Of a stretch of DNA of 64,000 nucleotides, positions 31,594-44,105 are shown piece after piece. The position numbers and the translations under genes were made by a program. The DNA lies in assembly GCA_930367205.1 (NCBI GenBank), contig OV884009.1, forward strand, positions 80,249,189 through 80,313,188, in the 5' to 3' direction. Each line of letters starts with the position of its first letter. Position 1 is the first letter of the stretch. This stretch comes from Acanthosoma haemorrhoidale. Lineage: Eukaryota; Arthropoda; Insecta; Hemiptera; Acanthosomatidae. Below the pieces are notes generated by a model. The model saw nothing but the letters and a program-made list of their open reading frames with translations. It did not search any database and was not told the DNA's origin.

Positions 31594-33614
31594 TTATATA
31601 TATATAACACATACTCGTATATATTAGGGATGCTTTGTAGCAAATACCGAAAAGTAGTTTGTTTAAAAAGAGTGAAGAGTCAATCCAGTAAAAATGAAGC
31701 GGATGATTATATTCTGAAATGAAAAGTATATAATTATAAACATATACTCAAATTGATACTAATGATTCTGGCCAACAGAAGCGTGGATGCTGATAACTGA
31801 TACAAAATGAAAAGAAGTTGTTGGTATACGGGTCCATTCCAACCTTCCTACGTCCATCTTTCCAAAGATCCAAAATCGATTTTGATCTCCTTTATAAATC
31901 AGATAGTATAAGTATAACATTTAAAAAAAAAATGATTTTTTTTTTTGTTTGTAATGATGCTTTGTAAGTTAAATAAATTGGTGGGATTTTAATCAAAGCT
32001 ATGTTTTCTTAAACGCAAATTATATGATTATAAATATGTCAAACTCAACTTCAGTACGATATAAATATAATTGCTAAAACATCGATATTAAAAATAATGG
32101 AAATCATGATGAGATTTTTTCCAGTACTGTTGAATTTTATAAAAAAAAATCTTTAAAAATGAATTTTGTAGCTTTATTTATCATTTTCAATTCCAACTTA
32201 GAAAATATCAAATGTTTGTTTCCAGAGAAGAAGGAAACTCAAGGTAAAATAACTCAATTAAGGGGGGAGGGTTCAGGTAAAAAAATAAATTAAAATAAAG
32301 TGAAGTTAAAGTACTTCTAGTGAGTGATGAATCATATTCCTAGGTTCTGTTTTATGAAATACTCCACCTGCTTAGTGAGTAGAGGAGTGGAGGGTTTGTT
32401 GGTTACAACTGTAGTTCAAGTATCCAATGGCTGTTCAATTTTGTATCAGCTACAAAAATATCTGATAAAAATGAGTATAGGTATTACTTGTATTCTCTGA
32501 TACAGGATAGTCTAGTGTCTGTCCACCGATGCCTAAGTACAAAGTAGTCCGTTTAAAGTTGTCGAGAAGTTTTTCTATTTACGGTATTTGAAGGCTCAAG
32601 TTTGTGCTGGAAATATAACACTTCGTGCAGTATATTTGCCATAATGACTAAAGTTATGATATTACCGAAATGATTTTAGGCACTTGGTAACGTCTAAGTT
32701 AATGCCAAATGAAATACGGTCCTATTTGTAGTACAGTCATTTTTAGGGGTTTTCTGGCAATAATGTCAACCCTTATAATGACCGTTGTATGTCACGGTGC
32801 CCTTGTCTCGGCCGCAATGCTAGAGCACACACTAGTAATATTGTCAACATTTCCCAAGGGTTCGTAATTTGTTACAAAGATTTTAGATGCTTAAATTACA
32901 GCAAAATCTTCGTAATTATTTGTTGATCAGCTAGCCCAACCCTGATCTCCCATCCTGTGTCACTAACTGTCACACTTTAGAACTACAAAAATAACCCATC
33001 TTTTTTTTCTGGTCCGCGAAGAGGGTAACTTGTATTTGTCCACGGTAAAGTTGGCACAACAATCAGCTTTGCATTTTTCATTAAGAAATATGGGTGCATC
33101 ACATTCCCAAGGGAAACCAGGATTCGAATGTCACTATTTGTTGGAGTAAAGGCTGCATTATCATGCACTATCAGGCGATAAAGGAAAAATGAGAGGTGAT
33201 CATCTTTTTTCTCTTTGGATGTCAGTACGTTAGTATGTTCAACGACAACAGTAGTATAATGATTCAATCGAACTGAACCTAAATACCAACAGACCTTTTC
33301 AATTGTATATTCTACGATGATGATTACTTTTGGATAAGGTGCAATCCAGGTTACTTAATGGGAACCGTGGAAAACAAATCAAACGTGAAAATGTCGGCTC
33401 TGAACTTAGGAACGAGTGATTGTAAAAACCTAGCATAGGTAAAAAAATAAAGTCTTGTATTTTATCTATATTTTACTATTGTGTCCCATACTTTTAAAGT
33501 AGTTATAGAGATTCCTTCCTCCCGAAACTTATCTCTTGAATTGTTACAATAAATTTCGAGAAAATGTGGCATAAATTAAAATCAAGGTTATCTACTTTTA
33601 CTTAGTACGTTGCA
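31594..33614. other. AT-rich stretch; one unassigned 94-codon frame
   Basis: No recognised gene. The minus-strand frame 33,267-32,983 has balanced composition (for example RLIVHDNAAFTPTNSDIRIL and PYFLMKNAKLIVVPTLPW) and no low complexity. It has no motif I can name and no second exon that I can see. It may be a relic or chance. Confidence 0.3.
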
Positions 33615-33925
33615 TTTCTGCGATGCTGAACAATAAAAACATAAAAGCAATAAAAATCGAAGTCGTGAAATGTACTGATGAATCCTACTTGTTGTGGGAA
33701 TCGGTTAGAATTCAATAAGTGGACTTGGTGTGATAATAAATCGATTTGGTTTAAATATAATTTATAAAACAGGTTGGCTCATAAATAAGAAAATCACAGC
33801 TTTCCTCGAGGTTAAGTGAGACTGACTTGCTAAAAATCAACAATGGAAACTGGTCACATTGTTGACATACACGCCTGCACATCTAATGAGTTTTTAATTG
33901 TTCTAAAAAATTGGTGCACTATTAT
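33615..33925 (+). repeat. Dispersed repeat, copy 2 (partner at 18.2 kb)
   Basis: Direct partner of 18,240-18,545, with the shared phrases listed there. It lies just upstream of the second gypsy element but outside it. Confidence 0.65.
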
Positions 33926-34396
33926 CTGTAGCGGCCGGAAGTGAGTAATTAACTATTTTCACAAAATATTTAGTTAGAGGGCAGTAGCAACGTAGATCGT
34001 TAACCGGGATTTACAATTGTGACGCCATCTCCCAATATATTCCAAAGAACAGTTGATACCTAAGTTCATCCAGCATGTTCACCTTACAACTTAGAACGAT
34101 GGTTAATTGCCTGAAGAAACGAGGAAGGAATAGCATACAGCAATAGACACCATTTTCCAACTGCTGCAACGCAAGAGTTTAACTTCACTGTGAATACATT
34201 ATAATTTATTTTTCCTTCTATAAATTGACTGACTAAAATCATTAACTTTATTGAATAACATTTCCTGGCTTTATCGTCCTTGCGCATATTATAGTTTCTT
34301 TTGTTAAAAAAATTTTTAATTAATTTAGCTCATTCCTTTAAATGACCTATCTACAAATATCATTCATGCAGTCAGTCCACTGTTACTATATATATA

Positions 34397-34579
34397 ACTT
34401 AACTTCGATCGGACAGTAATAATAAAAATGGTTGGAGGTTTCAATCACACAACAGAATAGAACTTAACTGCTTTATTCTCCTTCCTCTCCTCTATATATA
34501 CATTGCGAGTTAGGATTAACCCCACTCTGAGTTGTTATTTACAATCGTTAATCTTTAATACCTGTATGCTTAGTTAAGT
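34397..34579 (-). repeat. 3' LTR of the second gypsy family
   Basis: 183 bp. The minus strand reads ACTTAACTAAG at its start, GTATATATAGAGG as a possible TATA region, GGAGAATAAAG as a possible poly(A) signal, and TTAAGT at the end. Its length and end structure parallel the 185-bp LTR of the other family. Confidence 0.85.
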
Positions 34580-34823
34580 CCCTCCCTCCAGTTCCTTCGC
34601 AGATGGAACTTTCAAAACAGAGTTTTTGTTTATTACATAAGTTTTTCAACATAACATAAAATTTCCCCCAGCTTCTTGGTCTGGGTCAAATACATGGTGT
34701 ACATAATTATCACTGATACAAAACATAAAAAACAATTATAATTTAATAGGTCATTTTCAATTTACAAAACTAATAACTTATTAGTAATAATAATGGTAAT
34801 ATTAGATTACAATAGTTCATGAG

Positions 34824-37190
34824 TCAGAGCGGATTGGAGTATCCATCCACCCGGCCCGTGGGACGTCCGCGCCGGTGTACCTGGAGTTCGTCGCGATGGA
34901 CGGTGCGATTCCGAAAGGGGAAATTCACGTCTCTTATTGTGAACAAATTGTGTTCCCTTATCGCGGTAACTTTGTATGGCCCTTCGTAGCGGGCGGCCGT
35001 CTTGGTCTTCGCAGTCCTCAATCTCCGATAAACAATTGTCCCCAATGTCACCGACCCCCCCCCCGGTATTACTCCCGGTCGGTCATTGGCTCGATCAACT
35101 CGTATTTGTTTCCACCAAATAACTCTTTCACGGACTCGGTTCCATATCTCCCGCCGATCCTTGCGTGTTTGGAGCAAGTATGCCCGCAGTTCCTGGTTCT
35201 GGGCCGTAAGTCCCCCCTATCTCGCCGGTTTTGTCCAAATTCAATCTCGACCGGTGACAAGCCTGATGCCGTATGAATTGTGTGGTTGTACGCGACCACG
35301 GCACTAGGCATAGCTTCCAGCGGTTCCAACCTGCACCCGAGTTTGAGTAGTCGTAAATGCTCCCCTAATGTGTTGTGGAGTCGTTCCACCGCTCCCCGGC
35401 CCTTGATGATATCCCCAGGTCCGTGCTTTGCTCTCGGATGAATCTATTATAAAACTCCCTGCAACAGGATCACATCAGAGATCCCCTCCGGTACCCCATA
35501 AGCCGCGCACCAGTGCAATACCCCCTCCCACACTGTCTCCGGTGTTTTCGCTTCGATTGGGTACGCCATGGCCAATTTACTGAAGTTATCAATTGCCGTG
35601 AGCCACGATTGTCCCTCGTTTGAATAGACGTCTATTTGTATAATTTTCAACGGTTCTACCGCCGTCTCGGTTACTACCTGGGTTGTTACCGGGGGGTGCC
35701 GATCATATTTGCCCCGCTGACACACCTCACATTGGCTTATGCAGTCTCGTACCGTATCCCCCATTCCCTTTCAAAAATACATTTTTCTAATCGCGCGGAT
35801 AGTTTCCTCAATCCCCCTATGGTTTATTTTCCCTGTGTGGTGGTCACTAACTAGCCGGCGCTGAGTCGCTTCGTCGGGGACGGTTTCCACTTGCCGCCAT
35901 CACCGTAATAATTCGTACCCCATCCCGATCCGTTCCTGCTGCCATAATCTTTTCACCTTCTCCGCGAGCAGTCCCGCGTATGACGACACTCTCTGCCCCC
36001 GTGGTCTGTCGCGATTTAAGGACCACCTGCCATTTCTTTTCGTTTATAATTTCATCTATTTCGGTTAATTCCCCTGTCGGCGATACTTCCGCTCGAGGTT
36101 CGCCCCGGACTCGTAGTATCTCCGGCCCACTCTCGGTCCATTCCCGAAGGTACCTCACCGCAAATGGTTTTACCGATGGGGTCCTCTGTTCCTCTGTGTG
36201 TCCCTGAACTAAGGGGATTTCCGGCCCATTATCCGCCCAATCGCGTAAGTAACATACCGCGAATGGTTATTCTTGTGGGGGGTCGTTTTCGTTGACCACA
36301 AGGATGACCAATCCACCACTGCGTTTTCGCTACCTTTCTTGTGCGCTACGTGGAACGTATACGCTGCGATGCGTTCCTTCCATCGTGCCACCCTCGCAGA
36401 CGATTCTTTCAACGCTCCCACGTAAACCAACGGTTTGTGATCAGTGATTAACACGAACCGTCTGCCGTAGACATATGACCGGAAATGCTCTATCCCCATA
36501 CCACTGCCAATAGTTCTCTCTCAATGGCACTGTAACGCCGTTCGGCCGGGTTCAATTGTCGTCCCGCGAACGCGATGGGTTTCTCCCCCCCCCTCGAACA
36601 TTTGGGAAAGTACCGCTCCTATCGCCGTCTCACTCGCCTCTGTGGTGACTCTGAATGTTCGATTGAAGTCGGGGAACGCCAGCAATGGCCGTGTTGTCAA
36701 TATTACGTGACACTTCGAGAGTCTCGCTAGTTGTGTGGGCCCCAGTTAGAACCGCCTTCCTTTCTTTAATACTTCGGTAAGTGGGCTAGTCACCTCTGCG
36801 ATTCCGGGTATGAACTTACGGTAATAATTCACCATCCCTAGGAACCTCCGAACCCCCTGTACATTCTGTGGTAACGGCACCTCGCGAATAGCTTTCACGC
36901 GATCAGGATCCGGTCGCACCCCATCCCTCGAGATACGTGGCCCAAAAATTTGATCTCACTCGACCCGAACTGGGATTTCTCGGGTGATAGCTTTAATCAA
37001 AATTCCCGGATTCTGGCGAGGACCTCTCTCAGGTGTTGGGCATGCTCTTCTTCCGATTTGCTGAAGACTATTAAATCGTTCATGTAAACCTGCGAGAAGT
37101 CCTCCGCCAAACCCCTCTGTAACTCGTCCATCAACCGCTGAAACATTAACGTTAACGGGGCTCCTTTTAGTCCGAATGCCATTCGAACGA
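34824..37190 (-). pseudogene. Broken pol of the second gypsy family
   Basis: Pieces in order on the minus strand are as follows. RT at about 37,190-36,997 has FGLKGAPL and an altered active site, YMND instead of YMDD, which removes a catalytic aspartate. RNase H at 36,499-36,209 has TDHKPLVYVGALKESSARV. A linker at 36,158-35,847 has EIDEIINEKK. Integrase at 35,764-35,447 has CEVCQRGKYDRHP and IQIDVYS. The integrase C-terminal half is at 35,389-35,069, and the tail at 35,177-34,824 has YEGPYKVTAIREHNLFTI. Frames change at least four times, with long C or G runs near 35,054 and 36,585 at some breaks. No product is expected. Confidence 0.88.
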
Positions 37191-37267
37191 ACTCGAAATG
37201 CCCGCCACCCGAGACCGCTAACTGCTCAAGTCTAAGGACTATATCTCAGGCACGTAAAGAAAAAGTT

Positions 37268-37426
37268 CCCGGGTTTCGGCACCACTTAACTTCGATCGGA
37301 CAGTTATAATAAAAATAGTTGGGGGTTTCAATCACATAACAGAATAGAACTTAACTGCTTTATTCTCCTTCCTCTCCTCTATATATACATTGCGAGTTAG
37401 GATTAACCCCACTCTGAGTTGTTATT
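37268..37426 (-). repeat. 5' LTR remnant with tRNA-Phe primer site
   Basis: The primer site, 18 nt complementary to the tRNA-Phe 3' end, occupies 37,268-37,285 (plus strand TCCCGGGTTTCGGCACCA). The LTR follows to 37,426 and then loses homology. Beyond is unrelated AT-rich sequence. Confidence 0.85.
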
Positions 37427-38232
37427 CAACGTGTTCCTAATCATTAAAAGAACTTAAATGTTTAACTTCTTGAGAAATGTTAACGAAACGATCCTGACGT
37501 TCATGTTTATTTTTCACGTTTCCGATTATACTATTTTAACAAAAACTGAACAGCCTATTTCGATATGTTGTGGAATTTACTTTTAAAATTTTATATGGAT
37601 TACATTAGTCTTACTACAGATATCATAGAACACGCACACATACACAAGCAGAAAGATGAAAGTAAAGCCTCTTCCTTCAGGCTCAACAACTATCTTAATG
37701 GTACCTTGAAAAACTTCTGACCAATCAGATTAATTATTGTTACAATGAAACGATGTCTAGACAGTGTTCATCTTACTGTGATTATTGATTATTAAACATG
37801 AGGAGGTAGCGAATAAAAATTTTCTTATTTCAATAATTTATTAGTTTTTTTTATTTGTCTTCCATAATACACATAAAAATGAATGTAACTGACCTTTGCT
37901 CAAAAACGAGTCTATCATATGTTTTATTTATCTTACACATTGATTGAACACAATTAAGAATATCGCATTTACTGAATTTTGGTACTTAACTCAAAACATT
38001 TCTTCGATGAATACTTTTTTTTAAATTCTACTAAGGTTTGAAAAATTTTCAGCCTTATCTATGTACTAATTTTCAAAGATGAGTAAACAAATGTTTGACA
38101 CCGTATGGTAGAAAAGGAATACCCAGGGGCTCGCTCAATAATTTGTTTCTCCATTGGAAAATTTTCGCTTCATAATTTGGTATTTTTGGTTTTTAATGGT
38201 TAGGAAATGTCAATTAGAAGTTATTGCTTGTA
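37427..38232. other. AT-rich stretch, nothing assigned
   Basis: No gene or recognised element lies between the gypsy copy and the mariner. Confidence 0.35.
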
Positions 38233-39506
38233 CGAGGGTGGTCTGAAAGGTTTCCGACCTAACAAAGATACAAGACGTTTTTTCAGAAATTTTTTTTTTA
38301 ATTTTCAACATAGTCTCCTTGTAACTCTACACACTTCTCCCAGCGATGCTCCCTCCCATCACTGTAACCCGTCCAAATAGTACTCGGCATTTTTTCTGCA
38401 ACATAATCGTTTCGCCTCGATAATTCGATGGCCTCTTCATTTGACGAAAATCAATTTTTAGATGAGGGAACAAAAAGAAGTCGCTTGGGGCTAGATCTGG
38501 TGAGTAAGGCGGATGGTCAAGCAGTTCAATCCGTAATTCATGGATTTTCGCCATGGCAACCGCTGAGGTGTGAGACGGTGCGTTGTCTTGGTGAAACAGG
38601 ATTTTCTTTTTCTGCAAATGTGGCCGTTTTTTCGCAAGTTCTGCCTTCAGCTTGTCAAGTAATGATGCGTAGTATGCTCCTGTAATGATTTTTCCTTTTT
38701 GAAGATAATCGAATTAAATAACTCCATGACTATCCCAAAAAACAGTCGCCATCACTTTCCCAGCCGAAAAAACAGTTTTTGCTTTTTTTGGAGCCGGTTC
38801 CCCCTTGGCAGTCCACTGTTTGGACTGTATTTTTGTTTCGGGCGTACAATGGTGTATCCAAGTTTCATCCACAGTAATTAATCGGCGCCAAAACTCGGAG
38901 TTATTGCGCCTAAACTGCACCAACAGAGCGTTGGAAATGTTCATTCGAACACGTTTTTGGTCTAACGTGAGCAAATGCGGCACCCAACAGCGGACAGCTT
39001 TCTCATCTCTAAATGTTAATTTAATATGTGACAAACACGTTCTTTTGACATGTTCATAACCTCTGCTATCTCTCTCACTTTAATTCGACGGTCGTCTAGC
39101 ACCATTTGGTGAACTTTGGCGATGTTTTCGTCGGTAGTTGCAGTTTTTGGACGTCCCGAACGTTCATCGTCTCCCAAGCTCTTACGACCACGTTTAAATT
39201 CAGCTGCCCAAAATTTCACTGTGGTAAATGATGGTGCTGAGTCCCCATACACAGAATCTAACTCATCTTTGATTTGCGTAGGCGTATTGCCTTTAAAAAA
39301 CAAATATTTAATGACAGCTCGATAATCGATTTTGTCCATTTTCATCACATCGGACTCACTCAAACGACTGTTACACAACTGTGCGTCCAAAATGGCTGAA
39401 ACTTTGGTGAGTAACTGTCAACAGATGAACAACGAAATTCACTAGCTTTTATTTACGACTGCTGCTATCTTCATGTTGAGGTTGGAAACTTTTCAGACCA
39501 CCCTCG
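38233..39506 (-). mobile_element. mariner transposon, full length, 1,274 bp
   Basis: 27-bp terminal inverted repeats, CGAGGGTGGTCTGAAAGG... at the left and the mirrored ...CTTTTCAGACCACCCTCG at the right, with two differences. TA target duplications lie outside (38,231-38,232 and 39,507-39,508). Size, ends and target fit mariner. It encodes one transposase on the minus strand, now broken, so the copy is inactive, but its ends look intact and might still be mobilised in trans. Confidence 0.93.
38327..39390 (-). pseudogene. Mariner transposase (DD34D), three lesions
   Basis: Transposase cuts and rejoins DNA at the inverted repeats. The first piece (39,390-39,016) is the helix-turn-helix DNA-binding half (YRAVIKYLFFKGNTPTQI, SGRPKTATTDENI). 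The second (39,034-38,714) includes the first catalytic Asp in VDETWIHH. The third (38,617-38,327) has the second Asp in FHQDNAPSHTSA and the last in YSPDLAPSDFFLFP. Exactly 34 residues separate the last two aspartates, giving DD34D. Lesions are a frameshift near 39,020-39,035, an in-frame TAA at the end of the second piece (after FWDSHGVI), and a frameshift after the SDFFLFPHLK motif. All three catalytic residues are still encoded. Confidence 0.9.
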
Positions 39507-39508
39507 TA

Positions 39509-41800
39509 TATATAAAATCACGTCAATATGCAGATAGCTTGTTATCTGTAATAACCCGTATGGTGTTCCAGAAATTTAAATATTCATTCTAAACATTTTA
39601 TGTGGGATAAATTTGAGATTTCAGGCTGGTCAACTTGATTAATATGTTGGATTGTTCCTACAGTAACATAAAAGTCGGCTGAGTAATCGACGAGAAAAAC
39701 GCATTTCGTAATCGACCAGTTTTCGTAATCATTTGTTCCACAGTGCGACTTTTCGTTAACTTTTGGGATTTCTTGGGTCACTGTTTAGTTCTATTTTTTC
39801 TCCAATGGTTAACGAAAAGAGCCAAAAATAAAGACTGGCTTCAGAACTGTTTTCTGAACAGCGTTAGTTGCTCACTTCCGGACTAATTACCGTACTATTT
39901 TTGAGAACAGAGCAACTGCTGATGCTGATGCTGCTGCGATGAAACAGTAATAAATCCGATCCCAATATTATATCCAACAAAAATATTTTTCCCTTGTCTA
40001 AGTGTCGGCCTGTCCGCGTGTTAGTGGTCGTAAAAATTAAGAAATATATCTGAAATTTTATAATCGATTTCAGCAATACCCCGACTTACGTTTACGTTTT
40101 GGTTATGGCACAATAACGGGAAATTCATGGGGAAAACTTATCGATTCGGCACCTATTAACTTAATTACTATTAACTTGCCAACTATAAAGGGTTTTAAAG
40201 TCATTGCTTAGGAGATATATAGAATTTAATGTACTGAGTTCCCTCACTGCAAAGACATAAAATACGAAAAGCATGAAAAATAAACTCCAATTTCAATAGC
40301 GTTTTATAGATCAGCTTTAACTATATTATTTAACTATAAACGAGTACCTATTAAATACCCTGTTTTATTTTCTAGTTGGTATCGATTCATAGACAATGAG
40401 ATATATTTGTGATATATCCTTTATAGTTTACTAATGACAAGTTAGCTATAATTTAATATGACTCGTCAAAGATGGTGAAATGTGGCTATATTATTATTTA
40501 TTATTATAATTAAACCGGGCATATACGTGTGTTACGTGCACCTGAGAGACGTCTAAAGAATGCCAAGGATTTGCAGATGAGTAGGACTAACTTTTCAGAA
40601 CATACACGAAGATTTATGGAGCAACTCGTTGGAATTTCCAGGGGTGGCGTCAATCAGTGGAGGATAGGAGTATCCCAAACTGTTATTAAGGAATAGTTTC
40701 TCCTAAGTCATGAAATTAATAACAGCAACACGTCAAAGGGTTATTTGGCAGAGGCTTATTGGTTTTTTTCCGTTTAATTACTTTCCGAAAACCATTAAAG
40801 CAATTTCAATTCATTACTTCTCTTTACAAGATTATTTTTTTCATTTTAGACCACTGGGTATACGTTTCTGTAAAGCGCGGTTCTAAAAGCATTGCACAAG
40901 TTTGTTTATATACTATTGTAAATAAATATTGTTAGCTATGCCCTTTCATAGGTGTTAACGGTCATCTTTTGTTATTGTTTTTGTTTAACAGTTATTGGTC
41001 AACCGAACCCTACCTCTTACTTAAATTATATACGCTTTGTTCCTCAACCTTTATCCATTTTACCCAAAAGTTGTTTTAATTAATAAGGCGTTTCAAGTCT
41101 TTCCTGTTGTGAGATCGGTAATTCTACGACAGCAGCTGCATAGGTGATCCAATCGATCTAAAACATTCGAGCTATATTCGTCAACAACTCAAAATATTTG
41201 TTCCTGCTAGCATGTTATAAAGGAAACTATGCGGAAAATAAATAATAAAAATTCGTTCCCGTATCTTACGAGCTTCTCTCTGACTTTCAAGTTTCTCAAG
41301 TCACACCCGTTTTTCCCCAAGGTTGAGGAAATTAAAGTGCAAATGTATAAATCACATATTTAATGAATCCTAGTAGGTTTGTCTGGTCAATATTTTAGTT
41401 ATTTGCGTTTGTTTTTTTTTATTGAAAAGGAGATCATCACTTCGTAGATAGTTTAACAAATAAAATGAAGTATTTTATCGCCATCATTTAATAAATATTT
41501 ATGGAGCACCCTTGATTGAGTTTCTTTATTTTCTGCGCCCTTTTTTCGCTTGTGAATATTTCAAAAACATTTGAAAAATTGGTATTCAAGTTTAAGCCGC
41601 TTATGAGAACTATAAATCCAAAGTTTTTTATTGTAAATACATATAGATGGGATTTAGGCCTATTATTGTCGACCGTTCAACCTTGCGATCTAACGTTGCC
41701 TCTTATTAGCTATTTATTTAAAATGATGAAAATTTAAATAAGCACAATAAAAAAATAACAGTGAAACCACTGATCCTTGTATATACGGGTTATTATTATT
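39509..41800. other. AT-rich stretch, nothing assigned
   Basis: Only short open frames without motifs occur here (for example 39,584-39,781 and 39,864-40,076, both minus). No repeat partner was noticed in the window. Confidence 0.35.
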
Positions 41801-41804
41801 TAAA

Positions 41805-42104
41805 TTGTGTCACGTCAGGAAAGGGGAAAATAATTTTCCCACTGCAACATTCCATGAGACGAGGAAAAACCAGTATATGCAGCCGCATACAAAAACAATA
41901 ACTCTAGAAGGGACTGGATGTGGAAACTACATTTTCATTCTAAACGGGAAGTGCCGCTGCATTCCAAACTGGGGTGAAATGGGACTGACATTGGGGCATG
42001 GTACAGCAGCGACAATCCGAGAGGGAGAGAACATGTTGCCGCACACGCATTTCACAAACTGTATCCCAGAGCAGCTTGAGCCCCAGGTTCTGCAAAATGC
42101 GTAA
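41805..42104 (+). other. Unassigned 99-codon open frame
   Basis: The frame has balanced composition with several Cys and His (GTGCGNYIFILNGKCRCIPN and HGTAATIREGENMLPHTHF), and its GC content is above that of its surroundings. I see no domain, signal peptide or splice structure that would make it a gene. It may be part of an unrecognised transposon. Coding status is doubtful. Confidence 0.2.
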
Positions 42105-43999
42105 ACAAACCAGTGAGTAGAACCGTACGCCGTATGTGGACATCGAGCAATGGAACAAATTTTGACTAGAAGAACCTAATATTTATGATGCGAGATCTAT
42201 ATATTTTACTTTTAAACAGGTTCGGAGCCGTTGTCTTCCGTCTTTCTTTCGCCTTATGCATTGGTGATCAAAAAATGATCATCTCGCTCTGAAAATTTAA
42301 AGGTACATTCTACAACACTCCGAATTACGATGAGATTGTATTGTTGACTAAAAATACAGAATAGTTTTTTTTCACAATTATTTGATAGTACGATAGCTAC
42401 AAGGCTAACAGGTATTTGGAAACGGGTAGCGTCCAGACTCTCCTTAGTTATTTTAATTTTTTTTTTTTTATTCCGTTTAAATTTCAATGTTTATGCCTGT
42501 AAAAAGTATAATTTCATAATTGCTTATGATAAAAATTTTAGTTGATAATAATTATTTGCACCCTGTGTGCCTTTCAGTGCAAACAGTTTATTGTCAACCT
42601 TATATTTCCATCTTTGAACATTCTTGGTAAGGGGGCATCTGTGCAATATATTTTCTTCTCGCCTGTCCTAACTTGGAAAAGTAACACTCATGGTAAGTCC
42701 ATGATTTTCCTTGAGGCCTTGCCTATGAGACCATAGGACTCTCTCAGTCAGGTTTCTCTTATTTTGGATGTAATTATTAAATTTTAATATAATGATAAAG
42801 AATCCAAGAGTTTTCACTGATCCTTTGATTGAATAGTTATAAATGTACGAAAGGTGTTATCGAGTGGAATGGAAGTTAAATGATGACTTAAATAAAATAA
42901 TGAGAATTGGCGGGATCGTATAACTTGTTAGAGAAATGATGCACAGAAATACTGACTTTAATATCAAGTATAGAACAACTTCACCTCGTAGAACAGAAGA
43001 ATGGCAGCATCCTTTGGGATCCCGAAAATAAGTCGTAAAAAAAACAGCCCATCATTTGATTCACGCTTGAGATCACCAGAGGCGTTACAATTCCTAGCAC
43101 AGCAGAAATTGAAGAGGAGAAAAATTAAGGTGGGCAACGTGAGAAAGTATTTCTCTTGATTTTTTGAAAATTGTGTTGGATATTTCCAGTTAGAACATTG
43201 AAGTTCTAGTAGACGTCGTCTCCTAATGGATTTTTAGTTCAGATATGTCATCTTTGGGGTGCTTTTAGAATGTTTTTGCCGAAGGTCTATAGGCCAGTCT
43301 CAAATCGGATCTGAGAGCAGTTGTTCCAGTGTCTCGTGGAACTCATCAATCCCTTAGTCGGGAGCTTTGTTTGTCTTTGTTACTAACACATTCGCAGACA
43401 AGAAAATACGTTAGGGATATAATTAAATTCCCTGTTTATATACCTCGTGGTCGACCACAAAAATCATCCTCCCAACCCCCTTCCTATCATGTTACACATT
43501 TGTAGTCTGCAGCTATCAAGGCAAGAGTTGTTTTATTTATACTGTCTATAGATATTTCCCATTTATTTATGCATTTTGTTTCGTCTATTATTTTTTGTAT
43601 CACATGGCTGGGAGCTTCAAAGTATTTTATGGTTTAATTCACGTACGTTTAGTTTGCGTGCACAGTAATGGAGCTCCACTGTTATTTGTTGTTATTTCTC
43701 AATAAATATTCACCATTACCAGAAGTCCTAATATCTTTAAATTACATATCGCTCATCGCGTATGTAACATAAATAGTAAGACAGCACGCTATACTCTGTA
43801 ATGTATCCCATATTTCGTCTCTTGACAAGAAACAGGGGTTGTTTATATTTTCAGGGTTGGTGATTCGTGTAGGCAAACCCAACAAGGAAAAAATATTAAT
43901 ACTCTGAAGAATGATGCGACGTATAGATGGTAGCTCACTGTTGATCGATTGGCTCAAAGTATACCGTGTATGTTTGGTCGGTTCCTTACCGTGCCATAG
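42105..43999. other. AT-rich stretch, nothing assigned
   Basis: No gene or clear repeat is recognised. A few GC-richer patches (about 42,980-43,130 and 43,200-43,400) do not resolve into a reading frame. Confidence 0.3.
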
Positions 44000-44105
44000 T
44001 ATTACAGCATGCCATCCATTCTTCCTTCTTCGTCCTTTATGCCCTCAGAAGGATCTTAAGCCTCTGGATTATGCCCTTTGTGAAATAGGAAAGCTCAACG
44101 TATAG
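44000..44105 (+). pseudogene. Possible relic of a Tc1/mariner transposase end
   Basis: The frame ending at 44,105 encodes PLCPQKDLKPLDYALCEI. This resembles the WPPQSPDLNPLDYALWE signature that carries the last catalytic Asp of many Tc1/mariner transposases, with several substitutions. Nothing upstream could be aligned confidently. It is a short, isolated motif match. Confidence 0.35.

Larger units (their letters stand above)
34397..37426 (-). mobile_element. Second Ty3/gypsy family, internally deleted copy
   Basis: LTR-like ends are at 34,397-34,579 (3' LTR, 183 bp, ends ACTTAA and TTAAGT) and 37,285-37,426 (5' LTR, only 142 bp). The 5' LTR stops matching after GAGTTGTTATT, so about 40 bp of its outer end are missing and no target duplication can be shown. 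The LTRs differ at about four of 142 positions. A tRNA-Phe primer site is at 37,268-37,285 and a purine tract (GGAGGGAGGG on the minus strand) at 34,580-34,589. Gag, protease and the first half of RT are gone. The rest is out of frame, so it is non-autonomous. Confidence 0.9.
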
